A DNA stretch of 64,000 bases from Amborella trichopoda (GCF_000471905.2 NW_006494931.1:8077302-8141301), one strand, 5' to 3'; numbered from the stretch's first letter, positions 48,562-59,660 are shown. The notes: generated by a model not told the origin, from the sequence alone. A program made the numbers and translations.

Positions 48562-50752
48562 TGTAACAATCCTAAAACTTTAAAAAAAAAAAAAAAAAAC
48601 AAAAAAAAACCTTAGTAACCTTTGATGGTCCATACAAATAATTTGGTCCTTAGGGGCCATCANNNNNNNNNNNNNNNNNNNNNNNNNNNNNNNNNNNNNN
48701 NNNNNNNNNNNNNNNNNNNNNNNNNNNNNNNNNNNNNNNNNNNNNNNNNNNNNNNNNNNNNNNNNNNNNNNNNNNNNNNNNNNNNNNNNNNNNNNNNNNN
48801 NNNNNNNNNNNNNNNNNNNNNNNNNNNNNNNNNNNNNNNNNNNNNNNNNNNNNNNNNNNNNNNNNNNNNNNNNNNNNNNNNNNNNNNNNNNNNNNNNNNN
48901 NNNNNNNNNNNNNNNNNNNNNNNNNNNNNNNNNNNNNNNNNNNNNNNNNNNNNNNNNNNNNNNNNNNNNNNNNNNNNNNNNNNNNNNNNNNNNNNNNNNN
49001 NNNNNNNNNNNNNNNNNNNNNNNNNNNNNNNNNNNNNNNNNNNNNNNNNNNNNNNNNNNNNNNNNNNNNNNNNNNNNNNNNNNNNNNNNNNNNNNTCATG
49101 TATGAGTGGTAATATATATTATAATATAATTTTTTGTGTTTAAAAAGAGGAGAACGAGTTGGATTCTCTCTCTGCAAAAAAACTCTCTTTTACACCCCTC
49201 CCTCTCAATAACGTTGAGCCCTCTTTGTGAATTAAAGAATGCAGTGAACTCCTTCTCTCTAGCCGAATTTTACCGAAAGTTCCCTCTCAAATATTATAGG
49301 TAAATGATCTTATTATCCTGATAAATAGTTTATTCACCATTTTTATACTGTAATTTTATGCACATATGGTATCATTTTTTTCTGTTAAAATTATTATTAT
49401 TAGAAATTTAGACATTGTAAATTATAAAAAATAAAATTTTTGCCTATTATTATGACTTTTAAACACTGTAAAATTTATGTGTAAGTGATGTCATTTCTGA
49501 TAAAATCATTATGTGAAAAATTGATATTTCTGCAGTTAATTATAATACTGCCAATACTGTGAGATTTACACATTTCTTCATTTAATTGTATTTTAGTTTG
49601 TCTATGAATTTTAGATATTATAAGTTTTACCTATTCTTGTCAAATAATTAATTATGAAATTACATTCCATAAAATTGTGATATTTATGTGTTAAAACCTT
49701 GGATTTCTATAAAAGCTCTGAAATTGATAATCGACTACCTATTGGATTCCATTTCAAATATACCTGTTCGATCTGCTATCTTTTTGCAATTTTATCCAAA
49801 TTATTTGATTGGTTACTTACAAATATTTCAATGAAAGTAATTGTTTAAATTGCTTCACGTGAATTCCTGTTTATGATTTCAATGATACTTTGAATATAAG
49901 ATGTTGATTCTTTCTGATGTTAAAGAGTTTCTGAGATAATTTAAGTATGTGTGGACCTATCCAGGATGCCGATAGGGACTATTTGGACTCATCCGGTACA
50001 CCGCAGAGGTACGTTTAGAGCTGCAGGGTTTTTTTGGACCTATCCGGTTATGCCACTAGGGACTATTTGGACTCATCGAGATGCTGGTGAGGTATGTTTG
50101 GACCTGCAAGGATTGTTTGGACCTATCTGGTTACGCTGGTAGTGACTATTTGGACTCATTCTGGGCGCCGGTGAAGTATGTTTGGACCTGCAAGGATTGT
50201 TTGGACCCATCGAGGATGCTGGTGGGGTATATAGATGACCTACTTGGGACACCAGTAGGGTTTTTTGTGAAATCCTTTGAGTTATGCATTGATGTTAAAA
50301 TATTTATATGCATTTCAATCATTTGGATTATGTTTAATTGTGCATTTATGATGGTAAGATTGTTATCCATAAATGCTTTTTGGCTCTCATTGTTTCGAAT
50401 AGACCTCCCTTTTTGAAAATTCTTACATCTTCCGACTATGATTATTTTTTAGGGTAATGCAGCCTCCCTAGTTGAAGGCACAATAGGACCAACTTTGGAA
50501 GAAGTCGTAGTTAGGATGAAATTTTCTCTTTGTGACTTTTGTTCAAATTCACTATTGTAAATTTTGTCCTATCAATAAATGTATATCTAAACCTTCATGT
50601 TAATACTTGTTATGAGTAGACTTTGTATAGACTCTTAGAAATGGAAAAATTTGTTTTAGTGCAATAAATGGTGAAGTAGAAAAAATTCGTTTTGTTAAAG
50701 ATAGACTGTTACATCTCAAGGATTCCAGTGTTATAAATCTTTAGGTGTGACA
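48562..50752 (+). repeat. 3' LTR of the second chromovirus
   Basis: Aligns with 43031-44922 on both sides of an assembly gap. Its tandem array is at about 49950-50235. Confidence 0.9.
48663..49095. other. Assembly gap (433 N)
   Basis: The 5' LTR has only about 96 bases at the corresponding place (43118-43213), so the gap size is either nominal or hides extra sequence. Open frames spanning it are meaningless. Confidence 0.95.
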
Positions 50753-50886
50753 CCCTTCTCACAATGGGCTACGGACATTGTAGCTCTTATTGACCCTCCT
50801 TCGGCAATGAGTCATGTCTTTATTCTAGTTGCAACAGATTATTTCTCCAAGTGGGCTGAAGCGGTCCCCCTCAACAAGTTCCTGGG
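50753..50886 (+). mobile_element. Tat-A integrase core piece, fossil
   Basis: PFSQWATDIVALIDPPSAM and FILVATDYFSKWAEAVPLN match the integrase core of Tat-B (59255-59479, PFSQWGMDIVGPIDPPS). Recognisable Tat-A sequence ends here, against a reverse LTR. Confidence 0.8.
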
Positions 50887-53800
50887 ACCACGGTGGCAAG
50901 TATTACTAACAGGTGAGAGAGAAATTTAAAGGTGGGTTCAGGACTTACTCGGGCTAACTCGCATGGGAACCCTCTTAGATCACGAAGAAAGCCCCTCAGT
51001 AATAAAACTGGTTCAAAATCGTTTCCCTTGACTGGTATTCTTCTTATTTTCAGCTTTTCTGCAATTACACAAATATATGGCAAAGGTTATAAGATAGGTG
51101 GGCCAGACCTCACCCTTTTCCTCTTTGATAAACGTTCACAAGCATGGGCATTCAAAAAGAAGAAGAGAAGAAAGACGGGGGAGAGAAGAATTCGACTAAG
51201 CGCGAGCATCAGAGTGGTAACTAGGCTGGTGGATAATTGGCCTGACGTGGTAGCAAAACGGGCTCGATAACTAAGAACGACTCACAATATTACTACTAGA
51301 CGTCATTACCAATACCAACTAGCTAGGCACGATGGTCAGCCTATCGTGGCAAAAAAGCAGGCCAATTAATCCTGACACAAGAACATTACAGCTAGACGAC
51401 ATGACTATAATGAGAGGCTAACCTCAATCCCTCTTAGTTGAACGAAGGAGTAGCAGAATTAAGGCTATGAGGAAAGAATAATAGAAGAAGAAGGGAAATA
51501 AAGGAGGAGGGAGAAAAAAGGAAGAGAAGAGTATGAAAGTCGAGAGGATAAAGGAGAGAGAGAGAAGGAAGGCGCAGTCGGTGCTAAGCATTGCCGACTG
51601 TGTTAGAAGGAAGAGAGAGGAGAAGCAGTCGGTGCTAAGCTTCACCAGTTGTGACAGAAGAGGTGAGAGAAATCTAGTATGCTCTAAGCCTCACCGATTG
51701 ACAAAAGAGGAGAGAGAAAACCAGTCAGCACTAGGTTTCGTTCACTGATAGAAGAGGAGAGAAAAATCCAATGGTGGTAGGCTTTGTCGATTGACAACAG
51801 AGGAGAGAGAAATCCAGTCAATGCTAGCCTTCATTAACTGACAAAAGACGAGAGAAAACCAGTTGGCGTTAGGCTTCACCGACTGATAAAAGAGGAGAGA
51901 GAAATCTAGTCGGTGCTAGGTTTCACCGACAGAGGAAAGAGAGAAATCTAGTCGGTGCTAGGCTTCATCGATTGAAAAAAGAGGAGAGAGAAAATCAATC
52001 GGTGTTAGGTTTCACCGACTGTCAAAGGAAAGAGAAAACCAATCGACGCTAGGCCTCATCGGTAGTGACAGAAGAAGACGGATGGAGATAGAGATGAAAA
52101 GAAGAAAGAGAAAGAGATAAAGACGAGAAGAGAGGAGGAGAGAGAAAGAGAGAGATAAAAAGAAGAGAGATAAAGATGAAAAGAAGAGAGAGAAAGAGAT
52201 AAAAATGAGAAGAGAGGAGGAGAGAGAAAGAGATGAGAAGAGAGGAGGAGAGAGAAAGAGATGAGAAGAGAGGAGGAGAGAGAAAGAGATAGAGATGACG
52301 AAGAAAAGAGAGAAAGAGATAAAGATGAGAATAAGAGAGAGAAAGAGATCGAGATGAGAAGAGAGGAGGAGAGAGAAAGAGATAAAGATGAGAAGAGGAG
52401 AGATAAAGGGGGGAGGAGAGGGAAAGAGGGGAGGAGAGGGAAAGAGGGGAGGAGAGAAAAAGAGTGGAGGAGAGAGAAAATTACCTTACCCAAGAGTATC
52501 AACCTTTTTCTTCTCTCTCCTCTCTCTCTCTCTCTCCAAGACATACCTACATTCAATAAAAAATGAACCGAAGGTTTTTTTACAATTTGGCTTTGCATGT
52601 TTATATAGAATTGGACTAAAACGTGAGTGTATGCCCAAAAACTACCTAGAATTGAAGATAATTACAATTTAATTGAATTTAAAAAAATTCTAAAAATTGG
52701 TGCAAACGGACTGTTTTGCCCTTGCCTAACAATGTGTGGATTTTTAGAACAGTCCCTACTGCTGCTTGATAACTCACGTGATCTTCCGTGGCTGACCCGA
52801 GCTCATTTTGATGCTCGTTTGATGGAAAGATTATTATTTTCTTGAAGGGCTCGGCATGGCAATCATTTTGATATCAACTTCGAGCCATGAATCATATTCT
52901 TGAGCCTTGATCATGAGACTTGAATCTTGAATGAATCTTGAAAACTTCGGATCGACTGTGTGCTCGTTCCTTGATGTTTCTTTTGTGATTTCATCATTGA
53001 ATCACACTGAGCATGCCATCGTGATCATGTTGCAATGAACGTAGCTTGATTCGTATCCGGATGAAGATTTGGTAGTCTGGAGTTTTTGATTGGAATCTTG
53101 AAATCTGACGGTTGGAATTCACAGAATCTTTGACACCTTTGTGTGTGAAATCCAACAGTTCATCGTATGCGAGGTTTGGACCAGAAATAGCCTCGGACCT
53201 CACGCACATAATGCAATTAGTTTCCTCCCGATCGGGCATGTGAGTGTCGTGATCTAGTTGCTCGAACGAGGCATGCTGCTGCTGAATTTCTGCAACTTCC
53301 TTCACGGATCAGTGACTTTCATTTAGTTTTTCTCTCTGCTCGAGCGTCGTCATAGGGTGTACCACATATCAAATTGTTCGTCTTGATGAGACGAACACAT
53401 TCACCAAATTTGGAAGTGATCTGACTTGGAACGGGTGAGTTATAGGCCTCGAAAATAACTGCCCATGACTGTAAAAACAACCACCTTTAATGGTGTTTTA
53501 GTGCAAGGTTGCCACACGGGAATAGTGTGCGGCCTACCCCTTTTTAAGCTTTTACCCATAACTTTGTCTTAGAGTGACCGATTAAGAAGAAACTTGACCC
53601 ATAGGGGTTTTTGATGGTACTAGATCTAATGGCGGTGGTCCCACAGCTGTTTGATGTGCCAAAAGTGTGGCTCTAGTTACAGGGTCCATTTCAAGGTGCT
53701 AGAGACCAATTTTGCTGAAATTATTTCTTTGTGTTCACTGCCTTAGTCATGTCTAATCGTGATGAAACTTGACAGTTAGTCTTTTGAAGTGTTGATAAAG

Positions 53801-53913
53801 ATATTGATCAATTCTGGGGCCATTATGAGGCTGTCAGGAATTTTCACTTTCTTGTAGGCTTTATTCACCTGCTTCCTACCTGGGACCAAGATGCTAAAAA
53901 ATACGTTCAAACA
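50887..53913 (-). mobile_element. Reverse Tat LTR, truncated at its 3' end
   Basis: It aligns inverted with the Tat LTRs and ends TTCAAACA (inverse of the LTR start). The left end lacks the final part of the LTR (no inverse of CCTAACCA) and no target duplication is visible, so it is a fragment rather than a clean solo LTR. It contains an inverse TATA (about 52600) and a conserved inverse AAGGTAATTTTCTC at about 52478-52491. Confidence 0.75.
51545..52480 (-). repeat. Minisatellite and purine tract of the truncated reverse LTR
   Basis: Units of about 40-45 bases with GTCGGTGCTAGGCTTCACCG and AAAGAGGAGAGAGAAA (51570-52070), then about 400 bases of GA-rich sequence (52080-52480). The unit type is similar to the looser units at 29820-30070 but not to the array in the Tat-A LTR. 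Confidence 0.9.
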
Positions 53914-55424
53914 GCTTGCCCCGTCGATTGTTGTGATTCAAGAGAAGCGAGAAAGACAATCAATTGGAAAATTTCCTTCGTCTTTTACTTTTTTTCTTCC
54001 TAGCCACAGGACCATGTGAATGTCGAGGAGATTCACATAACGACGTAACTAGGATGCTTATACATAGGGATGCATTGTTCGTGGGTCCGTTCGTGGAGAC
54101 TTTAAGAGGAGAAGATAATTTTTTGAGGGATCTTGTCGAAGTCCTCATCCTCATGCAAACTGTTGGTGATTCTAAAGCTGAGGATTTTGTACGGACCTCA
54201 TCAGTTAGAATCAGGCACGTCTGGCAATTGAGTGGCATGTAGAAGGGCATCGTTCTCATTTGGTATGGGTTCTTTGGTTTTCTTTGGTAGGCACTATTTT
54301 TTGCTACACTAGGTTTGCTTTCGACGTTCAGAGTACCACTATGGGTCTCGTCTATTGACTCCAATCAAGGGCAAGTTCTATTAGCTGATTCCGAAGGTCT
54401 GGTCATGCCGGCGAGATGAGCTGACGTCTCTGGCAGGTTCTCCCATTGCTTTGTCAGTTTCTTGCCTTTGTAATGTTTGTTTCTAAAGTGTACTTGTGAC
54501 CTCGTGGGAATAATGTTGTTCCTCATGAGACTTGTCTTGCCGTCTTGGAGAGTCTTCTGTCTTTCGAGTACTTTTGCAACTAGACTCAGGCTATCAGAAT
54601 ATTTTTCTTGAAGCTCATATTTTGGAGTCCTGGTGCTGTGATATCAGAAATTTTTCTTCTTTTAAGTGAGGGCTGAAGTCGCCTGTTAAGACGAGTGCAG
54701 CATCAACCTGTTTATTGGTCCAAGCGTCCTTTACGGATTTTCACTTTAACTTGAGAAGCAGCGCCGTAGAGACGGTTTTCACCAACTTCTTTTATTTTGG
54801 GGCTCTTTTACCCATAACCTTTCAGTTATGTCCACCATGTAATCCATTTTTACTTACAATGCCCTTTCGAGTTTTCACCGTGCCCGGTTTTGGTTTTATT
54901 CATGGAACTCTTTTACTCATGGTTTCGTGACCATGCCCGTCCGTCATTTTTTCTCATGGTGTTCCCTTGTTCAGGTATACACCATGCCCGTTATTTTTTC
55001 ATTTTTTTCTTGTTGTGAAGGCGTGTTTAAGGTCATGCCTCCGGGACCTGTGCGAAACATTAACATCATGCGGCCTAGATGTGCACTATGGTTTAAGGTC
55101 ATACAACTGGACCGTAATGAAGATGGATGGAAGTCTATGGAGGCCATGGAGTATGGTGGTGGTTTGACTCACATAGGTAGGCTACCTATGATGTATGAAA
55201 TGTGAGTGAACGATGGTGACCCACTAACTTACAACGGGTATGGATGGCGTGATGGTTCGCTGTTTTGTGAGCACGGGTGAGACTCACTGGGAAATGAGGC
55301 ATGGTGATGAAGTGAATGAACTCACTAAGGAGGTAATGAAGGTGGCACATGAACACTAATCGGTAGGTTAGAGAAGGCGTGCGTGAAAAGTGCATGTAAA
55401 AGGCATGTGCGAGTATGTGGGGGC

Positions 55425-55870
55425 GAGTTTAGGGTCATGCCTTCGTGACCTATACGAAGCCTTAAGGTCATACGGCTAGGAGGTGAACTGTGGTTTAAGG
55501 TCATACAGCTATATCGTGGTTATGTAGTTTAAAGTCATACAACTAAGACCGTGCAGTTTATGGTCGTGCGACTAGACCTCGGCTACAGTTTAAGGTCATA
55601 TAGTTTGGACCATGGTTATGCAGTTTAAAGTCATATAACTAGGACCATGTAGTTTAAGGTCGTGCAACAAGACCTCCACTACAGTTTAAGGTCATATAGC
55701 TCGGACCAAACTCGGGCAGTTTAAGTTCGTGCAACACATACCGGGGCTATGTAGTTTAGGGTCATACAACACTGACCATGCAGTTTAAGATCGTCCAACT
55801 AGACCTCTGCTATAGTTTAAGGTCGTATAGTTTGGACCATACAGTTTAGAGTCATGCATCTAGACCGTTG
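55425..55870. repeat. Minisatellite of GTTTAAGGTCATAC units
   Basis: About ten degenerate units of 35-50 bases: CAGTTTAAGGTCATACAAC followed by TAGGACC or TAGACC. Related single copies occur upstream from about 55020. Confidence 0.85.
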
Positions 55871-55899
55871 TGTGGGTCTCCATGTAGGTGGAGCTCCTT

Positions 55900-56345
55900 G
55901 GGGAGTAGTTCTTTGCATGGCAATCCAACTCCCTGAGGATAAAATGGTTAAGGCCATACACAAGTAGAGGGCTCAGATGGAGATGGTGACCTGATGAAGG
56001 ATGGCCAATAGAAGCGGACTCTACTAAGGATTAGGGTGCTAAGCACACTCTTTGGTGTGAAAGATGAGAATCTATGGAGAATTGGCTTATGAACGGTAAC
56101 CTGACTCCCTGGGGATAAGATAGCTTGGTGTAAAACAGACCCACTAGGAATTGAGGAGGTCGGAATGACCCTAACTCCACTGAGGATAACGGGCTGCACT
56201 ATGGGTGTGACTCCCACTGGGGAATGAGGGACAACCCCTGACTCCATTGGGAAGGTCACGGTTTGGGTACAATGGCCCGGGTGCAAGTCCACTGGGGATG
56301 ACACATCACGGCTTGGGTGCAACTCTACTAAGGATAGTGGTAGGA
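55900..56345. repeat. Dispersed array of GACTCCACTGGGGA-like motifs
   Basis: About nine degenerate occurrences spaced 25-85 bases apart, for example at 56102, 56177, 56207-56223, 56239 and 56284. They resemble the Tat primer-binding site on the plus strand. Confidence 0.6.
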
Positions 56346-56389
56346 CATACACGGCTTCAGCTTGGAGTAAGTGACAATAAACTGCTTGT

Positions 56390-56700
56390 GATATAGCCAG
56401 CGTCAGGTGTAGCGCTAGTGGTTTCTTGAGAGTATTCAACCGACGCTGAGTTCTCACAAACACAACCAGCGTTGGGTTGTTAAAAACTCAGCTGACACTG
56501 TGAACGGCTTGTGATATTGTTTGAAGACAACCGGACGCTAAGTTACCCGACACTAGGGTCGTTTGGAAACACACTCGACGCCAAATCTACCGGCGCTAGG
56601 GTTGTTTGAAAACACACCCGACGCCAAGTCAACCGATGCTTGGGTTGTTTTAAAATTCACTGGACACTAGGGTTGTTTGAAATTCACCTGATGCTGGGGA
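56390..56700. repeat. Minisatellite with CCGGCGCTAGGGTTG core
   Basis: Degenerate units of about 36-45 bases: CGACGCCAA or CCGGCGCT, then AGGGTTGTTTGAAAACACAC. Confidence 0.75.
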
Positions 56701-57514
56701 TGGATCGATGAGATTTACCTCGGGCCTTGAGTCAAAGCCCGACCTGGCTCATCGTCCCTTGGCTTCCCTTGAACGTGACTGGAATTCCCAGTTTGTGAGG
56801 GGCATTTGAGGGTAGTGTGGTCAATAAAATGGGGTAAAATCCCGTTTTCCCTCACTTTTTCACCAAGGGTAAAAACCTTAAGCAAAATATTTCTTAACAG
56901 TGAGGAGAGGGTGGTCATTTGAAGTTCCTACAAAGGTTTATGCAGAAAGACCTTCGGTGTGCAGACTTTGCCAAGAATTTGACGAAGTTGCAGGGAAAGG
57001 AGTAGGAAAGGAGAGTTCTTTGGGGAGTTTTTCGGGAAACAGAAGAGGTTTTGGCTACAACAGTTTTGGTAGAAGAGGCAGGAAGTGAAACTGTGAGCAT
57101 TTTTGCGCGTCTTTGGAGTTTTCCCAGGATTTCAAGAAGTTTTTGGGAGATTGTGGTAACTTTTCAACGTTGTTAGTGGTTTTTGCAGAGGTTCCCAGGG
57201 ACTTAGGGGAAGTTTACAGAAGTTTTCGGTGAAGTTTTGGTGCTGTCCAGGTAAAAAAAAGGCAGACAGGAGGGTTTTTCAGTAGGTTTTTCAGCCATGT
57301 AGGAGAAGTTTTGGTAGACGACTAATGGTCATGGGAGGTGGACCTTCGTGGAAGGCATACGGTTGCAGGAGGTGAACCGTCGCAAGGAAGGTGTACAGTT
57401 ACCTCCAGAAATTGTGCAACCATTAAGGAAGTTCGAAAAGTTAGTGACGGTTGTTAATCGGCACAGCTAAGTTCGAGGTGTCACGATTAAGATTCGTGAC
57501 ATGTGCGAAAGATT

Positions 57515-57800
57515 TGATACAAGCTCAACCGGCGCTGGGTATTGGCATCTCAACCTGTGCTGAGTGCTGAAAAACTCAACTGGTGCTAGTCGTCTAGCAC
57601 GCAACCGGTGTTGAGTGTTGGCAATGCAATCGGCGCTAAGTGTTGAAAGACTCAACTGGCGCTAGCTGTTGGCACGTAACAGGCACTGAGCATTGGAAAA
57701 CATAACCAACGCTGACCCTCAAGAAAAGCAACCAACGCTAGAGGTTAAGAGCACAACCGGCGCTGACCTTTGGAGGGCATAGCCGACGCTGGCTTCAGTC
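57515..57800. repeat. Minisatellite with CACAACCGGCGCTGA core
   Basis: About eight units of roughly 33-36 bases: CAACCGGCGCTGAG, then TGTTGGCA or TGTTGAAA and AACTCAACTGGCGCTAG. On the minus strand the core reads CAGCGCCGGTTGTG. Confidence 0.85.
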
Positions 57801-58084
57801 GGTACTCATCAGCACGTGTGGCTTATCATGATGCAGAGAGTGATGCTTGCATGTGGCAGTAAGTCACGTGAGCGATTTGCGGCGCTCGGCGATGAGCTAC
57901 GTACGACGATGTTTATGGGCTTGCAAAAAGTGGTGAATGATGATAAGGCGTGGCTGGTGGTAGCTGTTGGAAGCCAAATCCTCCCGCACAACAGTGAGGT
58001 CCATGTTGTTATGTGGAAGGGCATCCACTATGAACTGAGTATAATTTCCGTCATAAGCAAGTTCCTAGCCAAGGCAGCCCACCT

Positions 58085-58440
58085 TTTATGTTTGATATAC
58101 ACGTCGAATGAATCCTACACCGTATGTTTGATATACACATCATATGAGGTATCTGGCTTGTATGTTTGACATACACGTCAGATGGATCGAGGCTAACTTC
58201 TTGGAGTGGCTCTGCTTTGTCTTCTGGCCTGTAACCATCCTCTTACTCGTTAGATGAATTAAAGCTAACTCTCCAAGTGGTTTTGCTTCTTCTTCATGAG
58301 GAAAACCTTTCTTTTGTGGGTTTGCTTCTTCCTCATGGGGCATGCAGTTGTTTTGGCTTATAACCGTCCTCTTATCCTTAGATGCACGAGTGAAAGTACG
58401 AGTTTTGGTTTGTAACCATCCTCTTATCCTCAGCTGCAAG
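58085..58440. repeat. Short repeats between Tat-B integrase and the 3' block
   Basis: TATGTTTGATATACACGTC-type units occur three times (about 58088-58175). GTAACCATCCTCTTATCC-type units occur three times (about 58208-58430). The sequence is non-coding. Confidence 0.7.
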
Positions 58441-58455
58441 AGACTTGTAACCTCC

Positions 58456-59660
58456 CTAGTAATGGGTTTCTTGTAACTTATAACTCATTTTTACTGCAAT
58501 AAAAAGAGTTAGAATTTTGTTTGGACACTCTTGCTTATTTTCATGTTGAGTCTCTTTCTTTTGAATACGCATCATGGATAATACTTCTTTAAGTGCTCCC
58601 ACAAGATGTGCCAGAATATAGGCTCCGTTGGGCGAGACCTTTTTTATTATAAAGGGACCTTCCCACTTAGGCTCAAACTTCCCTTTACGCTGGCCGTGCA
58701 TAACAATAGGCCTTTTGAGAGCTAAGACTAGGTCACCGTGGGTGAATGAGCAGATGTTGATAGACTTGTCGAAAGCCCTCTTCATTCTCCCTTGGTTGAG
58801 TTCAAGGCTCTGCTGAGCCCCTAACCTCTTTCCATTGAGTGCGTCCAATTCTTGATACCGAAGCTTGACTCTCTCATCTTTGGTTATTCCTTGGTGAATA
58901 ATGACTTGTAGTGAAGGGATTTGTATTTTGAGAGGCAAAATTGCTTCACCTCCATAAACCAAAGAATAAGGAGTGGAATCAGTAGCATTTCACTTAGTAG
59001 AGCGATAAGCCCATAGGGCTTTAGGAAGCTTCCCATTTTAGTTCTTCCTTGTTATTGATACAGACTTTCTTAAAACATTGCACAGATTCTTATTGAAAGC
59101 CTTAGTTAATCCATTCACCCGAGGGTGGTACATAGTCGAGTACCTCCATTCGAAACTGAACAGGTTAATTAAGCGATCGATGTGATGACTCCTAAATTGA
59201 GGAATTGTCAGTTATAATCCGGTCGAGCACTCTGAAGAGATATATGATATGATGTCAAACAAAGTAGGCCATCGCTATCCCAAGAACCTGCTTAAGGGGG
59301 ACAACTTCAGCCCACTTAGAGAAATAATATGTTGCAACATGGCCCATAGTGGAAGGAGGGTCAATAGGCCCTACAATGTCCATACCCCATTGCGAGAAGG
59401 GCCATGATGCAACCGTAGGGTGTAATGGCTCTGGAGGCTGGTGAACGAAGCTGGAGTGTATTTGGCATACTCGACGCATCTAAGAAGAATGCATTCAAAT
59501 GACTGTTTGACGAGAGCATCTCCTTCAAGGAGGGTATACTTGATAGACATTCTGCGTATGTTGTTGCGTTCAGTACGATCTTCTGGGAGCCTGCCATGCT
59601 TTAGGAAACTGGTGATGGGCTCTCTCCAATCTGCTACCTGCTCAATTTCTACATACATTG
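58456..59660 (-). mobile_element. Tat-B integrase region, fossil
   Basis: WREPITSFLKHGRLPEDRTE precedes the zinc-binding part. WPFSQWGMDIVGPIDPPS starts the catalytic core. VYGGEAILPLKIQIPSLQV, then LVLALKRPIVMHGQRKGKF and PKWEGPFIIKKVSPNGAY form the C-terminal part usual in Tat integrases. The region is broken. Confidence 0.85.

Larger units (their letters stand above)
43031..50752 (+). mobile_element. Second Tekay/Del-like chromovirus, fossil, inserted in Tat-A
   Basis: LTRs at 43031-44922 and 48562-50752 start TGTAACAATC and end GTGTGACA. CCCTT at 43026-43030 and 50753-50757 is a perfect target duplication, and the Tat-A integrase resumes directly after it. Gag, protease, RT, part of RNase H and integrase are recognisable. 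It is broken, with about ten breaks. By eye the LTRs differ at about 6-7 in 100 positions over 400 bases, so it looks somewhat younger than the 18-32 kb element. Confidence 0.9.
14717..50886 (+). mobile_element. Tat-A: Ty3/gypsy Tat-lineage element, fossil, with nested insertions
   Basis: A plus-strand element begins with a TGTTTGAAC LTR (14717-18033 and 32187-32621), then a primer-binding site TGGTGACTCCACTGGGG, a gag-like region (to about 35690), a protease-like stretch (41220-41830) and integrase pieces (42480-43025, 50753-50886). Relatives in the Tat group (Ogre, Retand and kin) share the gag signature CAYHRR..TEEC and long LTRs. Three insertions interrupt it: a chromovirus at 18034-32181, a reverse solo LTR at 35725-39776 and a chromovirus at 43031-50752. 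Its 3' end is not seen; recognisable sequence stops at about 50886. It is broken, with well over ten breaks, and older than everything inserted in it. Confidence 0.8.
53914..58080 (-). repeat. Repeat-rich non-coding block, probably the 3' LTR side of Tat-B
   Basis: There is no recognisable gene over 4.1 kb. Its place next to the end of the Tat-B integrase, a purine tract when read on the minus strand near 58072-58085 (AAAAGGTGGGC), and its minisatellites suggest an LTR or 3' non-coding region of Tat-B. I cannot show a second LTR copy, because the 5' end of Tat-B is outside the window. The open frame at 53960-54364 (minus) matches nothing I know. Confidence 0.4.

Noticed and set aside
48622-49177. 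Open frames across the N run
   Set aside because: They are artefacts of translating undetermined bases.
53960-54364. Open frames on both strands (134 and 92 codons)
   Set aside because: No recognisable domain, overlapping on opposite strands, inside a repeat-rich block.
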